Assembly: GCA_018242295.1 (NCBI GenBank)
Contig: JAFECE010000003.1
Span: forward strand, 620,001-684,000
From: Pseudomonadota bacterium
GTDB lineage: Bacteria; Pseudomonadota; Alphaproteobacteria; Rhizobiales; Hyphomicrobiaceae
Reading direction: 5' to 3'
Length of the DNA stretch: 64,000 nt
Part shown: positions 1-8,805 of the stretch, piece by piece
Position numbering within the stretch: the first letter of the stretch is position 1
Layout: each line of letters opens with the position of its first letter
Made by a program: the position numbers and the translations under genes
The notes under the pieces: generated by a model
The model's database searches: none
Told to the model about the DNA's origin: nothing
The model's input: the letters and a program-made list of their open reading frames with translations, nothing else

Positions 1-31
1 AATCAGCGTGCGATGATATTCAATGCGCATT

Positions 32-841
32 TCAAAGCTTCAGATGTGGGCCGCGGATCTGATAGAGCATCAGCGCGGTGGCGATGGCGAGATTGAGCGA
101 GTCGAGTTCGCCGGCCATGGGAATTTTAACAAGGGTCGTACAGGAGGCCGCTGCGCCGGAAGAGAGGCCGGGGCCTTCGCCGCCCATGAGCAGTAACACC
201 GGATCCTTGTAATCGACTTTTCGAAAATCTTCGCGCGCGGCGAGATGCGTGCCGATGACGTCGCCCGGCCATGCTCGCGCCAAGGCGACGAAGGCCTGCT
301 GGTCCATTTTTACGAGCGGGACCGCGAAGATCGAACCCATGGTCGCGCGGATGGCTTCGATGGCGTATGGATCGCAGGTGGTGCCGACAAGAATGATGCC
401 CGCGCAGCCGGCCGCGTCCGCCGTGCGAACGATCGTACCCAAGTTGCCGGGGTCGCGAATTTCCTCGAGCGCGAGCCACGTTCCTTCACCAACCTTCGCC
501 GGGGCGGGAGGTTCAATAAAGCGCTGGCGAAAGACGCCGAGCAGTGTTTGCGGATTGTCCTTCGATGCGAGCTTGGCGAGCACGGCTTCCGAGACTTCCA
601 GCACTTCGGAGCCCGCGTCGAGCGCGTGCCGCACGAGGCCGCGCGCGATGCCGCTCGTTGCCGTTCCCGTTTGGTAGACGAGCGTTTCCGGCACGAAGCC
701 GTGCTCGCGCGCCGTCACCAGCAGCGATGTGCCTTCGGCGACGAACAAGCCGGTTTCCTTGCGGACCTTGCGCATCTCAAGCGCGCGAATGGCCTTGATC
801 CGGTCGTTCGTCAGGCTGGTGATCAGCTTCGGAGCGTTCAT
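32..841 (-). CDS. TrmH/SpoU family RNA 2'-O-methyltransferase
   Basis: A 269-residue member of the SPOUT class, which transfers a methyl group from S-adenosylmethionine to a ribose 2'-OH in rRNA or tRNA. The N-terminus (LTNDRIKAIRALEMRKVRKE, about 9-28) looks like the substrate-binding domain of RlmB-like enzymes. The three SpoU motifs are visible: RDPGNLGTIVRTADAAG near 130-147, LMGGEGPGLS near 218-226, and IPMAGELDSLNLAIATAL near 240-257, which form the trefoil knot and SAM site. The ATG lies inside an ATGA overlap with the stop of the upstream methyltransferase gene, so the two are probably cotranscribed and translationally coupled. The exact modified nucleotide cannot be told from sequence. 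Confidence 0.9.
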   Translation of the reverse strand: MNAPKLITSLTNDRIKAIRALEMRKVRKETGLFVAEGTSLLVTAREHGFVPETLVYQTGTATSGIARGLVRHALDAGSEVLEVSEAVLAKLASKDNPQTLLGVFRQRFIEPPAPAKVGEGTWLALEEIRDPGNLGTIVRTADAAGCAGIILVGTTCDPYAIEAIRATMGSIFAVPLVKMDQQAFVALARAWPGDVIGTHLAAREDFRKVDYKDPVLLLMGGEGPGLSSGAAASCTTLVKIPMAGELDSLNLAIATALMLYQIRGPHLKL

Positions 842-1764
842 GCGTTCTGTTTCCAGCGCACGAACAGCGAGGTCGGGACGAGCGGGCCGGCTTGTGAACG
901 GATCGCCAGTTCGCCGCTATCGAAGGTGCCGCCACGGCCTTTCAGCTCTTCCCGCACCAGCTGATCGAAAGCGAGCGACGAGGCGCGGATGGCGTAGATC
1001 GTCAGAACCATCGCGGCCATTTCCGGAGCGAGCAGCTTGGCGAGATCGCCGAGCAGCCGGGGCAGATTTTGGAAGAGATCCCAGATCTCGCCTTCGGGGC
1101 CGCGCCCGAACTTCGGCGGATCGACGATAATCATGTGATAGGTCTTGCCGCGGCGGACGTCTCTTGCGGCGAACTTCGCAGCGTCGTCGAGCAGCCAGCG
1201 GATTTTCGCGGCGCCGAGTTTTGACGCTTCCTGGTTTTCCTTGCCCCACTGGATTGCTTTTTTCGACGCATCGACATGTGTGACCTCGGCGCCCGCGGCG
1301 GCGGCCAGCAGCGATGCAGCGCCGGTGTAGCCGAAGAGATTAAGGACGCGCGGCGTCTCGCCTTTGATGCTCGCCAGATGTTCGAGCATCCAGCGCCAAT
1401 GCGGCTCCTGCTCGGGGAAGAGGCCGAGATGCCAAAGCCCTGCGAGCTTGCAGAGCATGGTGACGCTCTGCGCTTCGGGTTTTGGCGTTTGTGCCAGCGC
1501 GAGCCTCACGGGCCAGGCGTCCGGCACCGGCTTGTCGATCCGCCATTTGCCTTTTTCATCGTCCTCGCCGGACGCGGAGAAAACGGCGTTCGCTTTTGCC
1601 CAGTCCGATTTGCCGAGCTTCGGCTGCCAGAGCGCCTGTGGCTCAGGGCGGTCGACGACGATCTTGCCGAAGCGCTCGAGCTTCCGGCCAGCGCCTGAAT
1701 CAAGAAGCGCGTAATCAGGGAAGCCGTCGGAGGTGATGAGGTGCAGGTTTTCGAGCGGGGGCAT
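838..1764 (-). CDS. Class I SAM-dependent rRNA methyltransferase (RlmI/COG1092-like, no PUA domain)
   Basis: A 308-residue Rossmann-fold methyltransferase. Motif I is VLNLFGYTGAASLLAAAAGA (about 150-169), followed by an acidic residue in VTHVDASKKA, and the substrate motif is IIVDPPKFGRG (about 222-232), typical of the RlmI/RlmL group that methylates cytosine C5 or guanine N2 in 23S rRNA. Unlike RlmI there is no N-terminal PUA domain, so the protein is shorter and its target is uncertain. Its stop overlaps the start of the TrmH-type gene by 4 bp, giving a two-gene RNA-modification operon. The start is the ATG at 1764; no strong ribosome-binding site is visible. Confidence 0.85.
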   Translation of the reverse strand: MPPLENLHLITSDGFPDYALLDSGAGRKLERFGKIVVDRPEPQALWQPKLGKSDWAKANAVFSASGEDDEKGKWRIDKPVPDAWPVRLALAQTPKPEAQSVTMLCKLAGLWHLGLFPEQEPHWRWMLEHLASIKGETPRVLNLFGYTGAASLLAAAAGAEVTHVDASKKAIQWGKENQEASKLGAAKIRWLLDDAAKFAARDVRRGKTYHMIIVDPPKFGRGPEGEIWDLFQNLPRLLGDLAKLLAPEMAAMVLTIYAIRASSLAFDQLVREELKGRGGTFDSGELAIRSQAGPLVPTSLFVRWKQNA

Positions 1765-1851
1765 CGGCGCAGGTTTTCGAATAAACGATCGTTCCGCGCT
1801 TTAACACGAATGCCGCTCATGTCGAGAAATCAAACCTCGCGGGACAGCTTC

Positions 1852-1878
1852 AGGCGGAGATTTGGCTAATCTCCGCCT
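1852..1878. terminator. Stem-loop downstream of azoR
   Basis: Perfect 11-bp arms AGGCGGAGATT / AATCTCCGCCT with a 5-nt loop, 11 bp past the azoreductase stop codon and about 90 bp upstream of the next gene on the same strand. There is no strong T-run on either side. Read as a terminator or mRNA-end hairpin separating the azoreductase from the methyltransferase operon. Confidence 0.6.
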
Positions 1879-1888
1879 TCTCGCTTCA

Positions 1889-2497
1889 TCAGGCGGCGAG
1901 GCCAGCGATGCTCGTCTGGGCGGCCTCGATGGACTTGGCGCGCTGGTCGGGGCCGAGCGCCACGCCTTCGGCACGGATGAACGTCACGTCCGTAATGCCG
2001 AAGAAGCCGAAGATATTGCGCAGGTAGGTTTCCTGGTGATCCAGGAACGCGATGGGCGTCTGGGGCCCATAAAAGCCGCCACGCGACGAGGCGACGATCA
2101 CCTTCTTGCCGCCCGCCAGCCCCTCGGCGCCCTTTTCGGTGTAGCGGAAGGTTTTGCCGGCGACCGCGAGCCTGTCGATCCAGGCCTTGAGCTGGCTTGG
2201 AATGGCGAAGTTGTACATCGGAGCGCCAACAACCACGATGTCGGCTGCCAGGAACTCGTCGAGGGCAGCCTGACCTGAGGACACGTCCTGGCGTAGGGCT
2301 TCGGCCTCCGGAACGGCCCCCTGGGCGGCGGCAAGGTGGGCGCCGGAGAGGTGGCCGACAGGCTGCTGGCCAAGGTCGCGGTATTCGATTTCGAGACCCG
2401 GGTGCAGCAGCCGCTCGGCAGCGACGATTTCGGCCGAGAGCTGGCGGCTCACGGAGCCCGAGCCAAGAATGCTCGAATCGACATGCAGAAGTTTCAT
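1889..2497 (-). CDS. azoR: FMN-dependent NADH:quinone/azo oxidoreductase (AzoR)
   Basis: A 202-residue flavodoxin-like NADH-dependent reductase of the AzoR family, which reduces azo bonds and quinones by two-electron transfer using FMN. Visible family features are the N-terminal phosphate-binding start [20 protein letters not shown], the [20 protein letters not shown] segment (FMN contact and dimer interface) and [10 protein letters not shown]. An upstream in-frame start would add 33 residues, but the ATG at 2497 has GGAG upstream at good spacing and begins exactly where the family begins. It is divergent from an HxlR regulator with a palindrome between them. A second AzoR paralogue lies at 41147-41770. 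Confidence 0.92.
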   Translation of the reverse strand: MKLLHVDSSILGSGSVSRQLSAEIVAAERLLHPGLEIEYRDLGQQPVGHLSGAHLAAAQGAVPEAEALRQDVSSGQAALDEFLAADIVVVGAPMYNFAIPSQLKAWIDRLAVAGKTFRYTEKGAEGLAGGKKVIVASSRGGFYGPQTPIAFLDHQETYLRNIFGFFGITDVTFIRAEGVALGPDQRAKSIEAAQTSIAGLAA

Positions 2498-2562
2498 TGG
2501 TTGGATCTCCATCCAGCGGATTGACGGAGACTGGGAGCGATGAGTTGACACGCGCCTCAGTC

Positions 2563-2579
2563 GGTCACATTTTGTGACC
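2563..2579. promoter_or_regulatory. Candidate HxlR operator palindrome
   Basis: The 17-bp sequence GGTCACATTTTGTGACC has perfect 7-bp arms with a TTT spacer. It lies in the 128-bp gap between the divergent azoR and HxlR genes, 47 bp before the regulator's start. HxlR-family proteins are dimeric winged-helix factors that commonly control a divergent redox gene, so this is the obvious binding site. Binding itself is inferred. Confidence 0.65.
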
Positions 2580-2625
2580 AACGCTAAATTGTTCACTGGC
2601 GGAGACCGCGCAAGGAGGCACTTTT

Positions 2626-3066
2626 TTGGAAGCCGGTATCAAAGAAGGAACCGAAAACTGCCGTGCCGTCGCGGACGTGCTGGCGCGGATCGGCGACAAA
2701 TGGACGGTCTATGTGGTCGGGCTGTTGTCGAACGGACCGATGCGTTTCAACGAAATCCGGCGATCGGTCGGCAGCATTTCCCAAAGGATGCTGACGCTGA
2801 CGCTTCGCGGGCTGGAGCGCGACGGCCTCGTGACGCGAACCGTCTATCCGACCATTCCGCCGCGGGTGGACTACGAGCTGACGGACCTTGGCCGGACGCT
2901 GATCTGCATCCTCGCGCCGCTCGGCCAATGGGCGATCGAGAACCGCCAGACGGTCGAAAAGGCGCGCGCGAGCTTCGATGCCCGATCCGAAAAGTCGTCC
3001 GCCGCCAGCGCCACAAAAATTGCTCTGAAGCGGCGACTGCCTGGCATTTGGCGGAGTACTCCCTGA
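2626..3066 (+). CDS. HxlR-family winged-helix transcriptional regulator
   Basis: A 146-residue protein with the HxlR pattern: an early cysteine ([20 protein letters not shown], near residue 9), the winged-helix core [20 protein letters not shown] and the wing [20 protein letters not shown]. Many HxlR proteins use the N-terminal cysteine to sense electrophiles or redox state; that is family knowledge. Translation appears to begin at TTG 2626, with AAGGAGG 7 nt upstream, a very strong ribosome-binding site. Divergent orientation and the shared palindrome suggest control of azoR and itself in response to quinones or similar compounds. The C-terminal tail (about 115-146) is lysine/arginine-rich and not obviously conserved. 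Confidence 0.88.
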   Translation: MEAGIKEGTENCRAVADVLARIGDKWTVYVVGLLSNGPMRFNEIRRSVGSISQRMLTLTLRGLERDGLVTRTVYPTIPPRVDYELTDLGRTLICILAPLGQWAIENRQTVEKARASFDARSEKSSAASATKIALKRRLPGIWRSTP

Positions 3067-3206
3067 TCGTGAGCAGCGTGCAGCGATAAGCGTAGTATCG
3101 ATGCAACACCGTCTCGAAAAGCGGTCGTTGGCCTAGATCCCTCCGCAAATTGCAGATAGCCGAAAAAGCTAGGGTGCGCGTCACGTTACGATGCTGGAGG
3201 GTTCTT

Positions 3207-3533
3207 ATGCGATTTGATCGAGGTATTGCGGCCGCGGTCTTTCTTTCGACCATCTTGATCTCTGCCGGGGCGCAGGCATTCGAGACGACCGCGATTGGCG
3301 GGACGAACGCCGATGGCTCGGCGCGCTATCAGGATCCCGACGAGGCATCGGCGCTGCTTTCGCCTTTCGGCTCCGGCTCCACGCAATCGAGCACGGACAC
3401 CTCGAGCAACTGGCGGGGCTCTATCGGTGCCGGTGTTGGCCCCGGGTCTGGCTTTGGATTCACGTCTTCGCAGAATTCATCGTCCGAACCCGCCTCCGGG
3501 TTCAACAATCCGCTGCTTCGCGAACGCAACTGA
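3207..3533 (+). CDS. Small secreted protein of unknown function
   Basis: A 108-residue protein with a signal peptide (MRFDRGIAAAVFLSTILISA, then GAQA, cleavage likely after residue 24). The mature part is rich in serine, glycine and proline and has no recognised domain. The ATG at 3207 follows GGAGG closely, which favours it over the longer in-frame start at 3150. It is convergent with prfB, with a stem-loop between them. No function can be assigned. Confidence 0.65.
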   Translation: MRFDRGIAAAVFLSTILISAGAQAFETTAIGGTNADGSARYQDPDEASALLSPFGSGSTQSSTDTSSNWRGSIGAGVGPGSGFGFTSSQNSSSEPASGFNNPLLRERN

Positions 3534-3550
3534 TCCTGCTGCATGACGCT

Positions 3551-3580
3551 AGGAGAAGCCGCTCGAGACAGCGGCTACTC
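3551..3580. terminator. Bidirectional stem-loop between convergent genes
   Basis: Arms AGCCGCT (3557-3563) and AGCGGCT (3570-3576) with a 6-nt loop, extended by GGAG/CTCC outside one A-A mismatch. It lies between the convergent small secreted protein and prfB and overlaps the prfB stop codon, so it could end transcripts from both sides. Confidence 0.6.
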
Positions 3581-4709
3581 CAGATCCTCGACCGTCACGG
3601 CCTCGCCACCGCCCTTAATGCGCTGCGATAGAGCCGCTTCAATGAATTGATCGACGTCGCCGTCCAGGACCTCGTCGGGGTTCGTCGACTGGGCGCCCGT
3701 GCGAAGGTCCTTCACGAGCTGATACGGCTGCAGGACGTACGACCGGATCTGATGGCCCCAACCGATATCCGTCTTCGCGGCCTGCTCGGCGTTTGCCTTG
3801 GCTTCCCGGCGCTTCAGCTCCATCTCGTAGAGGCGCGCCTTGAGCCGCCTAAAGGCGATATCCTTGTTCTGATGCTGCGAGCGCTGTTCCTGGGCGAAGA
3901 TGACGATGCCCGATGGCTTATGGACAAGGCGGACAGCAGATTCCGTTCTGTTGACGTGCTGGCCGCCGGCGCCTGACGAACGCGCGAATGAAATGTCGAC
4001 GTCGGCCGGGTTGATTTCGACGTCGATCGTGTCGTCGATGACCGGATAGACGGTGACAGACGCAAAGCTCGTATGGCGGCGGGCATTGGAATCGAACGGC
4101 GAGATGCGCACGAGACGGTGCACGCCGGCCTCCGTCTTCAACCAGCCGAATGCGTTTTCGCCTTCGATCTCGAACGTCGCCGATTTGATGCCCGCTTCTT
4201 CGCCAGGGCTTTCGTCGATCAACTTGACCTTGTAGCCACGGCGCTCGGCCCAGCGCACGTACATGCGCGCCAGCATCGAAGCCCAATCCTGGCTTTCGGT
4301 GCCGCCTGCGCCGGCGTGCACCTCGATGTAGGTGTTCATGGCGTCGGCTTCGCCCGACAGCATCGCTTCGATCGACCGGCGCTGCGCTTCGTGGTCGATG
4401 CGCTGGAGCGCGCTTTCGCCTTCGTGGACGCTCGCATCGTCGCTCTCGGCCTCGCCGAGCTCGATCAATGTCAGCGCGTCGTCGTAGTCGCGTTGCAGGC
4501 GCTTGAACTCGGACACGGCGCGCTCAAGCGATTGCCGCTGACGCATGACCTTCTGGGCGTTCTTCGCGTCGGTCCAGAGATTGGGGTCTTCAGCTTTCGC
4601 GTTCAGCGAGGCGAGACGGTCTTCGGCCGTCTCCCAGTCAAAGAGACCTCCTCAGGAGGGCAAACGCCTCCTCGATGCCGTCGGAAAGTTTTTGCGCTTC
4701 AGCGCGCAT
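3575..4709 (-). CDS. prfB: Peptide chain release factor 2, expressed by +1 programmed frameshift
   Basis: RF2 reads UGA and UAA stop codons and triggers peptide release. The gene is in two frames. The ATG at 4709 opens a 23-codon reading frame (MRAEAQKLSDGIEEAFALLR...) ending in UGA; a +1 shift there joins it to the main frame, giving about 377 residues, normal for the family. The main frame carries the SPF anticodon-like tripeptide (RISPFDS), the catalytic GGQ loop (GAGGQHVNRTES) and the C-terminal RF domain. A caller that ignores the shift would start at 4546 and lose the N-terminal 55 residues. Expression is autoregulated: low RF2 favours frameshifting at its own UGA. Confidence 0.96.
4636..4655 (-). 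promoter_or_regulatory. prfB +1 programmed frameshift site
   Basis: On the minus strand the sequence reads CTGAGGAGGTCTCTTTGAC. It has an internal Shine-Dalgarno-like AGGAGG three bases before CTT, then the in-frame UGA (codon 24) followed by C. This is the classical RF2 recoding signal: the ribosome slips from CUU to UUU and continues GAC TGG GAG. The downstream frame from GAC at 4639 is continuous with the rest of prfB. Confidence 0.95.
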
Positions 4710-4836
4710 GGCGGCCTCCGAAGCCGGCTCGTGCCGGCGAAAAGTGATGCTCAAAAAACAGGTGCGGAGCTATAGAGATGTGCGAGGGCGCTGTAAACGC
4801 AGACGGACCCTACGCGGCAATCGGCGCCTAGCTTAA

Positions 4837-7419
4837 CTACCACATGCCATTGGGAGAAAGAGATCCGCTGTCCGGCCGGGAGGTGGGGGACGTCGGCCGC
4901 GCCACCCGATCGCCCATCGGCTGCAATGGCGGCGGCGGGGGTGACGCATCGGCGGTGGCGTTGGCGATGCCGATCATCGCGTAGGCGTCGTCCGGATCTT
5001 CGTCGGGCTTGAAGGCTTCCATAATGGACGACGGATCGTCAGCCGAGGCTCTGAGGCCCGTTTTCGGATTGACGCGCACGAACTTGATGCCGGGCGGAAC
5101 GCGGAATGGCGCGGGCGGCGTCGCTCCCAACGCGTCCTGCACAAACTCGCCGAAAATCGGGGCAGCGATTGCGCCGCCCGTGTTGCCTTTACCGAGCGGC
5201 TTCGGCGTGTCGTAGCCGACAAAGACGCCGACGACCATGGTCGGCGTATACCCGAGGAACCAAACGTCCTTTTCCTCGTTCGTCGTGCCGGTCTTGCCGG
5301 CGACCGGACGATTGAGGGATTTCAATACCGTGGCCGTGCCCCGCTGGATAACGCCCTCGAGAATGTGGGTCATTTGGTAGGCTGTGTGCGGGTCGATGAT
5401 CTGACGGCGTCCATCGACGAGTTCGGGCTCGGGCTGACCCGCCCAATGATCCGCCATGCAGCCCATGCACTGGCGCTCGTCATGACGCCAGATCGTGTGG
5501 CCGTAGCGATCCTGAATCCGGTCCACCAGGGTCGACGTCACTTCCTTGCCGCCATTCGCCAGCATGCAATAGGCCGTCGCGAGCCGAAGCAAGGTGGTCT
5601 CGCCCGCGCCGAGCGACATCGACAGAACCGGCAAGAGATCGTCGTAGATACCGAACCGCCGCGCGTATTCGGTGATGACGGGCATGCCGAGATCCTGTGC
5701 CAGACGCGCGGTCATCTGGTTGCGGGAATGCTCGATGCCGAAGCGCAGCGTTTCGGGACCGGTCGTATCGTTGGTCTCGTAGTTCTTCGGGCGCCAGACG
5801 TCCTGGCCCGGGCCCTGATCGATCTCGATCGGCGCGTCCAGTATGATCGACGTCGGCTTATAGCCGTTGTCGATGGCGGCGGCGTAGACGAACGGCTTGA
5901 AGGACGAGCCGGGCTGGCGTTTCGCCTGGATGACGCGGTCAAACTGGCTCATGTCGTAGGAAAAGCCGCCGGCGACTGCGAGGACGCGTCCGGTGTAGGG
6001 GTCCATCGCGACGAGGCCGCCGCCGACCTCGGGAATTTGCATCAGGGACCAGACGCCCTGGATGTTGTTCGGGTCCTTGGGAGCGACATAGACCACGTCG
6101 CCCGGGTGCAGGATGTCGGCGGTCGACTTGGCGTCGATCCTCTTGGCGCCCGGGCGCTTGGCCGCCCATTTCATTTCTTCGAGCGTTACCTCGACGGCCT
6201 CGCGATCCTTGACGAAGGTCGCATCCTGCTGGCGCTGCGGTTTGAAACCGATGACGGCTTTCGATTTCTGGGTCTCGAGCACGACGCCGAGGCGCCAGGG
6301 CTGAATGTCGGACGGGCTCGGAATTTTACCGAGCGCTAGACCCCAGTCGCCCGCAATGTCGATCTTCGAGACGGGTCCGCGATAACCCTGCGTCCGGTCG
6401 AATTTCACGAGGCCGTTGATCAGCGCCTTCTTGGCGTATTGCTGCAACTGCGGATCGAGCGTCGTGCGGACCGACAAGCCGCCGCCGTAAAGTTTGTCCT
6501 CGCCGTATTTCGAAAGAAGTGAGCGGCGCACTTCCTCGGCGAAGAATTCGGCCGTCGAGATATGTACGGCGTTGGGACGCAGATTGACGACGAGCGGTTT
6601 CTTCCGCGCGATCTCCGCCTCTTCCTTGGTGATGTAGCCGTTTTCGGCCATCTGGCCGATGATCCAGTTCCGCCGCTCCGTCGCCTTCTCCTTCTGGCGA
6701 AACGGATGGTAATTGTTCGGGGCCTTGGGAAGCGCTGCGAGATAGGCGGCTTCCTCGATGTCGAGGTCCTTCAGCTCTTTGTTGAAGTAGGTCAGTGCGG
6801 CCGCACCGACGCCGTACGAGTTCATCCCGAGGAAGATCTCGTTCAGATAGAGCTCGAGGATGCGATCCTTCGAATAGGCGCCCTCGATGCGGATCGCGAG
6901 AATGGCTTCCTTGATCTTGCGTTCCATCGAACGCTCGTTCGTTAGCAGGAAGTTCTTGGCGACCTGCTGGGTGATCGTCGAGGCACCCTGGGCGCGCTTG
7001 TTCGAGCCATGGATCTTGGATTCGACCGCCGCGAAGACGGCGCGCATGATGCCCTGAAGGTCAATGCCGCCGTGTTCGTAGAACCGGCGATCCTCGGCCG
7101 ACAGAAACGCGCCGAGGACGCGCTTCGGAACCGTATTGATTGGGACGAAGATGCGCCGCTCGCGCGCGAACTCGGAGATCAGCGATCCATCATGGGCGTG
7201 GATGCGCGTCATGACCGGCGGCTCGTACTTCGACAAGCTCTCGTAGTCGGGCAGATCTTTCGATGCCTGCCAGATCAAGAATCCAGCGCCGGCCGATCCC
7301 GCGATGAAGATCAGAACGAAGGTCCCGAAGACGAACCCAAGGAAGTTGAGCAGCAGGCTCCGACGCCGCTTTTTTCTTCTCCGGGGCGCCGTGGGTGGCG
7401 GCAGCGTTGGCGCACGCAT
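4837..7419 (-). CDS. mrcA: Penicillin-binding protein 1A (class A, glycosyltransferase/transpeptidase)
   Basis: An 860-residue bifunctional peptidoglycan synthase. After a basic cytoplasmic stretch there is one membrane anchor (about 22-50). The GT51 domain shows EDRRFYEHGGIDLQG and QGASTITQQVAKN. An OB-like insert precedes the transpeptidase, which has the SxxK serine in RQPGSSFKPF (near 505), an SRN triad in EHSRNQMT, and KTGTTNEEKDVWF. The C-terminal tail is proline-rich. The start could be TTG 7422 or the adjacent ATG 7419; ATG is used. It lies downstream of the amidase gene on the same strand, a pairing common in alphaproteobacteria and fitting a shared role in cell-wall growth. Confidence 0.95.
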   Translation of the reverse strand: MRAPTLPPPTAPRRRKKRRRSLLLNFLGFVFGTFVLIFIAGSAGAGFLIWQASKDLPDYESLSKYEPPVMTRIHAHDGSLISEFARERRIFVPINTVPKRVLGAFLSAEDRRFYEHGGIDLQGIMRAVFAAVESKIHGSNKRAQGASTITQQVAKNFLLTNERSMERKIKEAILAIRIEGAYSKDRILELYLNEIFLGMNSYGVGAAALTYFNKELKDLDIEEAAYLAALPKAPNNYHPFRQKEKATERRNWIIGQMAENGYITKEEAEIARKKPLVVNLRPNAVHISTAEFFAEEVRRSLLSKYGEDKLYGGGLSVRTTLDPQLQQYAKKALINGLVKFDRTQGYRGPVSKIDIAGDWGLALGKIPSPSDIQPWRLGVVLETQKSKAVIGFKPQRQQDATFVKDREAVEVTLEEMKWAAKRPGAKRIDAKSTADILHPGDVVYVAPKDPNNIQGVWSLMQIPEVGGGLVAMDPYTGRVLAVAGGFSYDMSQFDRVIQAKRQPGSSFKPFVYAAAIDNGYKPTSIILDAPIEIDQGPGQDVWRPKNYETNDTTGPETLRFGIEHSRNQMTARLAQDLGMPVITEYARRFGIYDDLLPVLSMSLGAGETTLLRLATAYCMLANGGKEVTSTLVDRIQDRYGHTIWRHDERQCMGCMADHWAGQPEPELVDGRRQIIDPHTAYQMTHILEGVIQRGTATVLKSLNRPVAGKTGTTNEEKDVWFLGYTPTMVVGVFVGYDTPKPLGKGNTGGAIAAPIFGEFVQDALGATPPAPFRVPPGIKFVRVNPKTGLRASADDPSSIMEAFKPDEDPDDAYAMIGIANATADASPPPPPLQPMGDRVARPTSPTSRPDSGSLSPNGMW

Positions 7420-7569
7420 CAAATTCGTAATTCCGTCAGTCTGGCGCTGGCTTCGTCATTTCGAGCGAAAGGGCTTACGTCTATTGCCGCATCGCAGCAA
7501 TGACAATACCCTCAGAGGCTGCGCACATTAACACGGAATGTGGCAGGACGTCGTCCATAGCCCAAAGCC

Positions 7570-8805
7570 TCAGGGCTGCGAGGCGGTTCTTTTGTTGAAG
7601 TAAATTTGCACCGCATCGGTGATCGACACCGCGACCTTCGATTGCCAGTCGGCGGTCAACATCTGCTCTTCGTCCGTTTGGTTGCTGAGATAGCCCAATT
7701 CGACCAGGACCGAAGGGGCGTGAGTTTGCTTCAGCACCTTGAAGGCCGCGGACCTGCGGGGAATCTTCGACATTGCAATCGTCTTGCCCAACCGCTTGGA
7801 CAAAACTTGCGAAAAATCCGCCGAAAAGTTCGAAGTCTCTCTTTTGAGCAGATCTATCAAGATGTTCTTTACTTGGTCGCCGCCCCCCCGATCGATGTTC
7901 TCGATACCAGCGATGAGATCGGACGCGTTTTCCTTTTCCGCCATGATGCGGGCCTGTTCGTCGGAGGCGCGGCCCGAGAGCGTATAAATTGTCGCGCCGC
8001 GGATCGCCCCTCTCGCATTTTTCTCTTCGATTGAATCGGCGTGGAGAGAGATGAAGAGGTCGGCAGCGTTCTCGGCCGAAAACGCAAGCCGCTTGTCGAG
8101 GGAGACGAAGACATCGTCGGCCCGGGTCATTTTGACCTCGTAAAGCCCGGTTTTCGTCAGCGCTTCCTTCAATTGGATCGCGACGGCGAGTACGATCGTT
8201 TTTTCGGTCACGTTGTTGGCGCCGATGGCGCCGGGATCGATGCCGCCGTGTCCGGGGTCAATCACGATCACGGGCTTGCCGTGGGGTTTGCGCGCCGCCG
8301 GAGTGTTTTCGGGTTGGGCGTTGACGGCCTCCGGCTCATAGGCGGCTTTGTGGGCCATGGCTCCGGTACCGGCGCCGAATGCCTCCGCATCCATCGGCAT
8401 CAGAGCGATCGCGAGCTTCACCGCCGAGGAGCCCTTTAGTCTCGTCATGTTGGCGGAATTGATTTTGACGGGACCTTTGGTGTCGATGACGACGCGGGAT
8501 TTGTGCTCCGCAAATTGACCGTAGCGGAACGCGGAAACGAGACCCGCGCCTTTCTTGCCAGCCGCTGGATCGAGCCGGAACGAGAGATCGGGCAAGTCGA
8601 TCACGACGCGATAGGGATTGGCGAGCGTGAAGACCTGGGCGGTCACCCCTTCGCTCATGGTCAATTCGAAGATCGTGGACCGCCCGGTGAGGGTCAAATG
8701 GGCGTCGAGCGCTTCTGCTGCCTGCGCGGGCGCGGAGCCAAGCAAGGTGAGCCCGAGCCATGCCGCCGCCACCACGTTCTGCAAAAGTTCCTTGGGCCGG
8801 CGCAT
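7570..8805 (-). CDS. N-acetylmuramoyl-L-alanine amidase with AMIN domain (AmiC type)
   Basis: A 411-residue periplasmic amidase that cleaves the bond between MurNAc and L-alanine in septal peptidoglycan. A signal peptide (about 1-29, ending APAQA) is followed by an AMIN targeting domain (about 30-130) and, after a linker, an Amidase_3 catalytic domain starting VIVIDPGHGGIDPGAIG. Further zinc/catalytic features are FISLHADS and LVELGYLSN. In E. coli such amidases are activated by EnvC/NlpD; no such activator is visible here. PBP1a follows 150 bp downstream on the same strand. Confidence 0.92.
   Translation of the reverse strand: MRRPKELLQNVVAAAWLGLTLLGSAPAQAAEALDAHLTLTGRSTIFELTMSEGVTAQVFTLANPYRVVIDLPDLSFRLDPAAGKKGAGLVSAFRYGQFAEHKSRVVIDTKGPVKINSANMTRLKGSSAVKLAIALMPMDAEAFGAGTGAMAHKAAYEPEAVNAQPENTPAARKPHGKPVIVIDPGHGGIDPGAIGANNVTEKTIVLAVAIQLKEALTKTGLYEVKMTRADDVFVSLDKRLAFSAENAADLFISLHADSIEEKNARGAIRGATIYTLSGRASDEQARIMAEKENASDLIAGIENIDRGGGDQVKNILIDLLKRETSNFSADFSQVLSKRLGKTIAMSKIPRRSAAFKVLKQTHAPSVLVELGYLSNQTDEEQMLTADWQSKVAVSITDAVQIYFNKRTASQP

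Noticed and set aside
5365-6339. A 324-residue plus-strand frame inside mrcA.
   Set aside because: It lies antisense to the transpeptidase domain and shows no family likeness.
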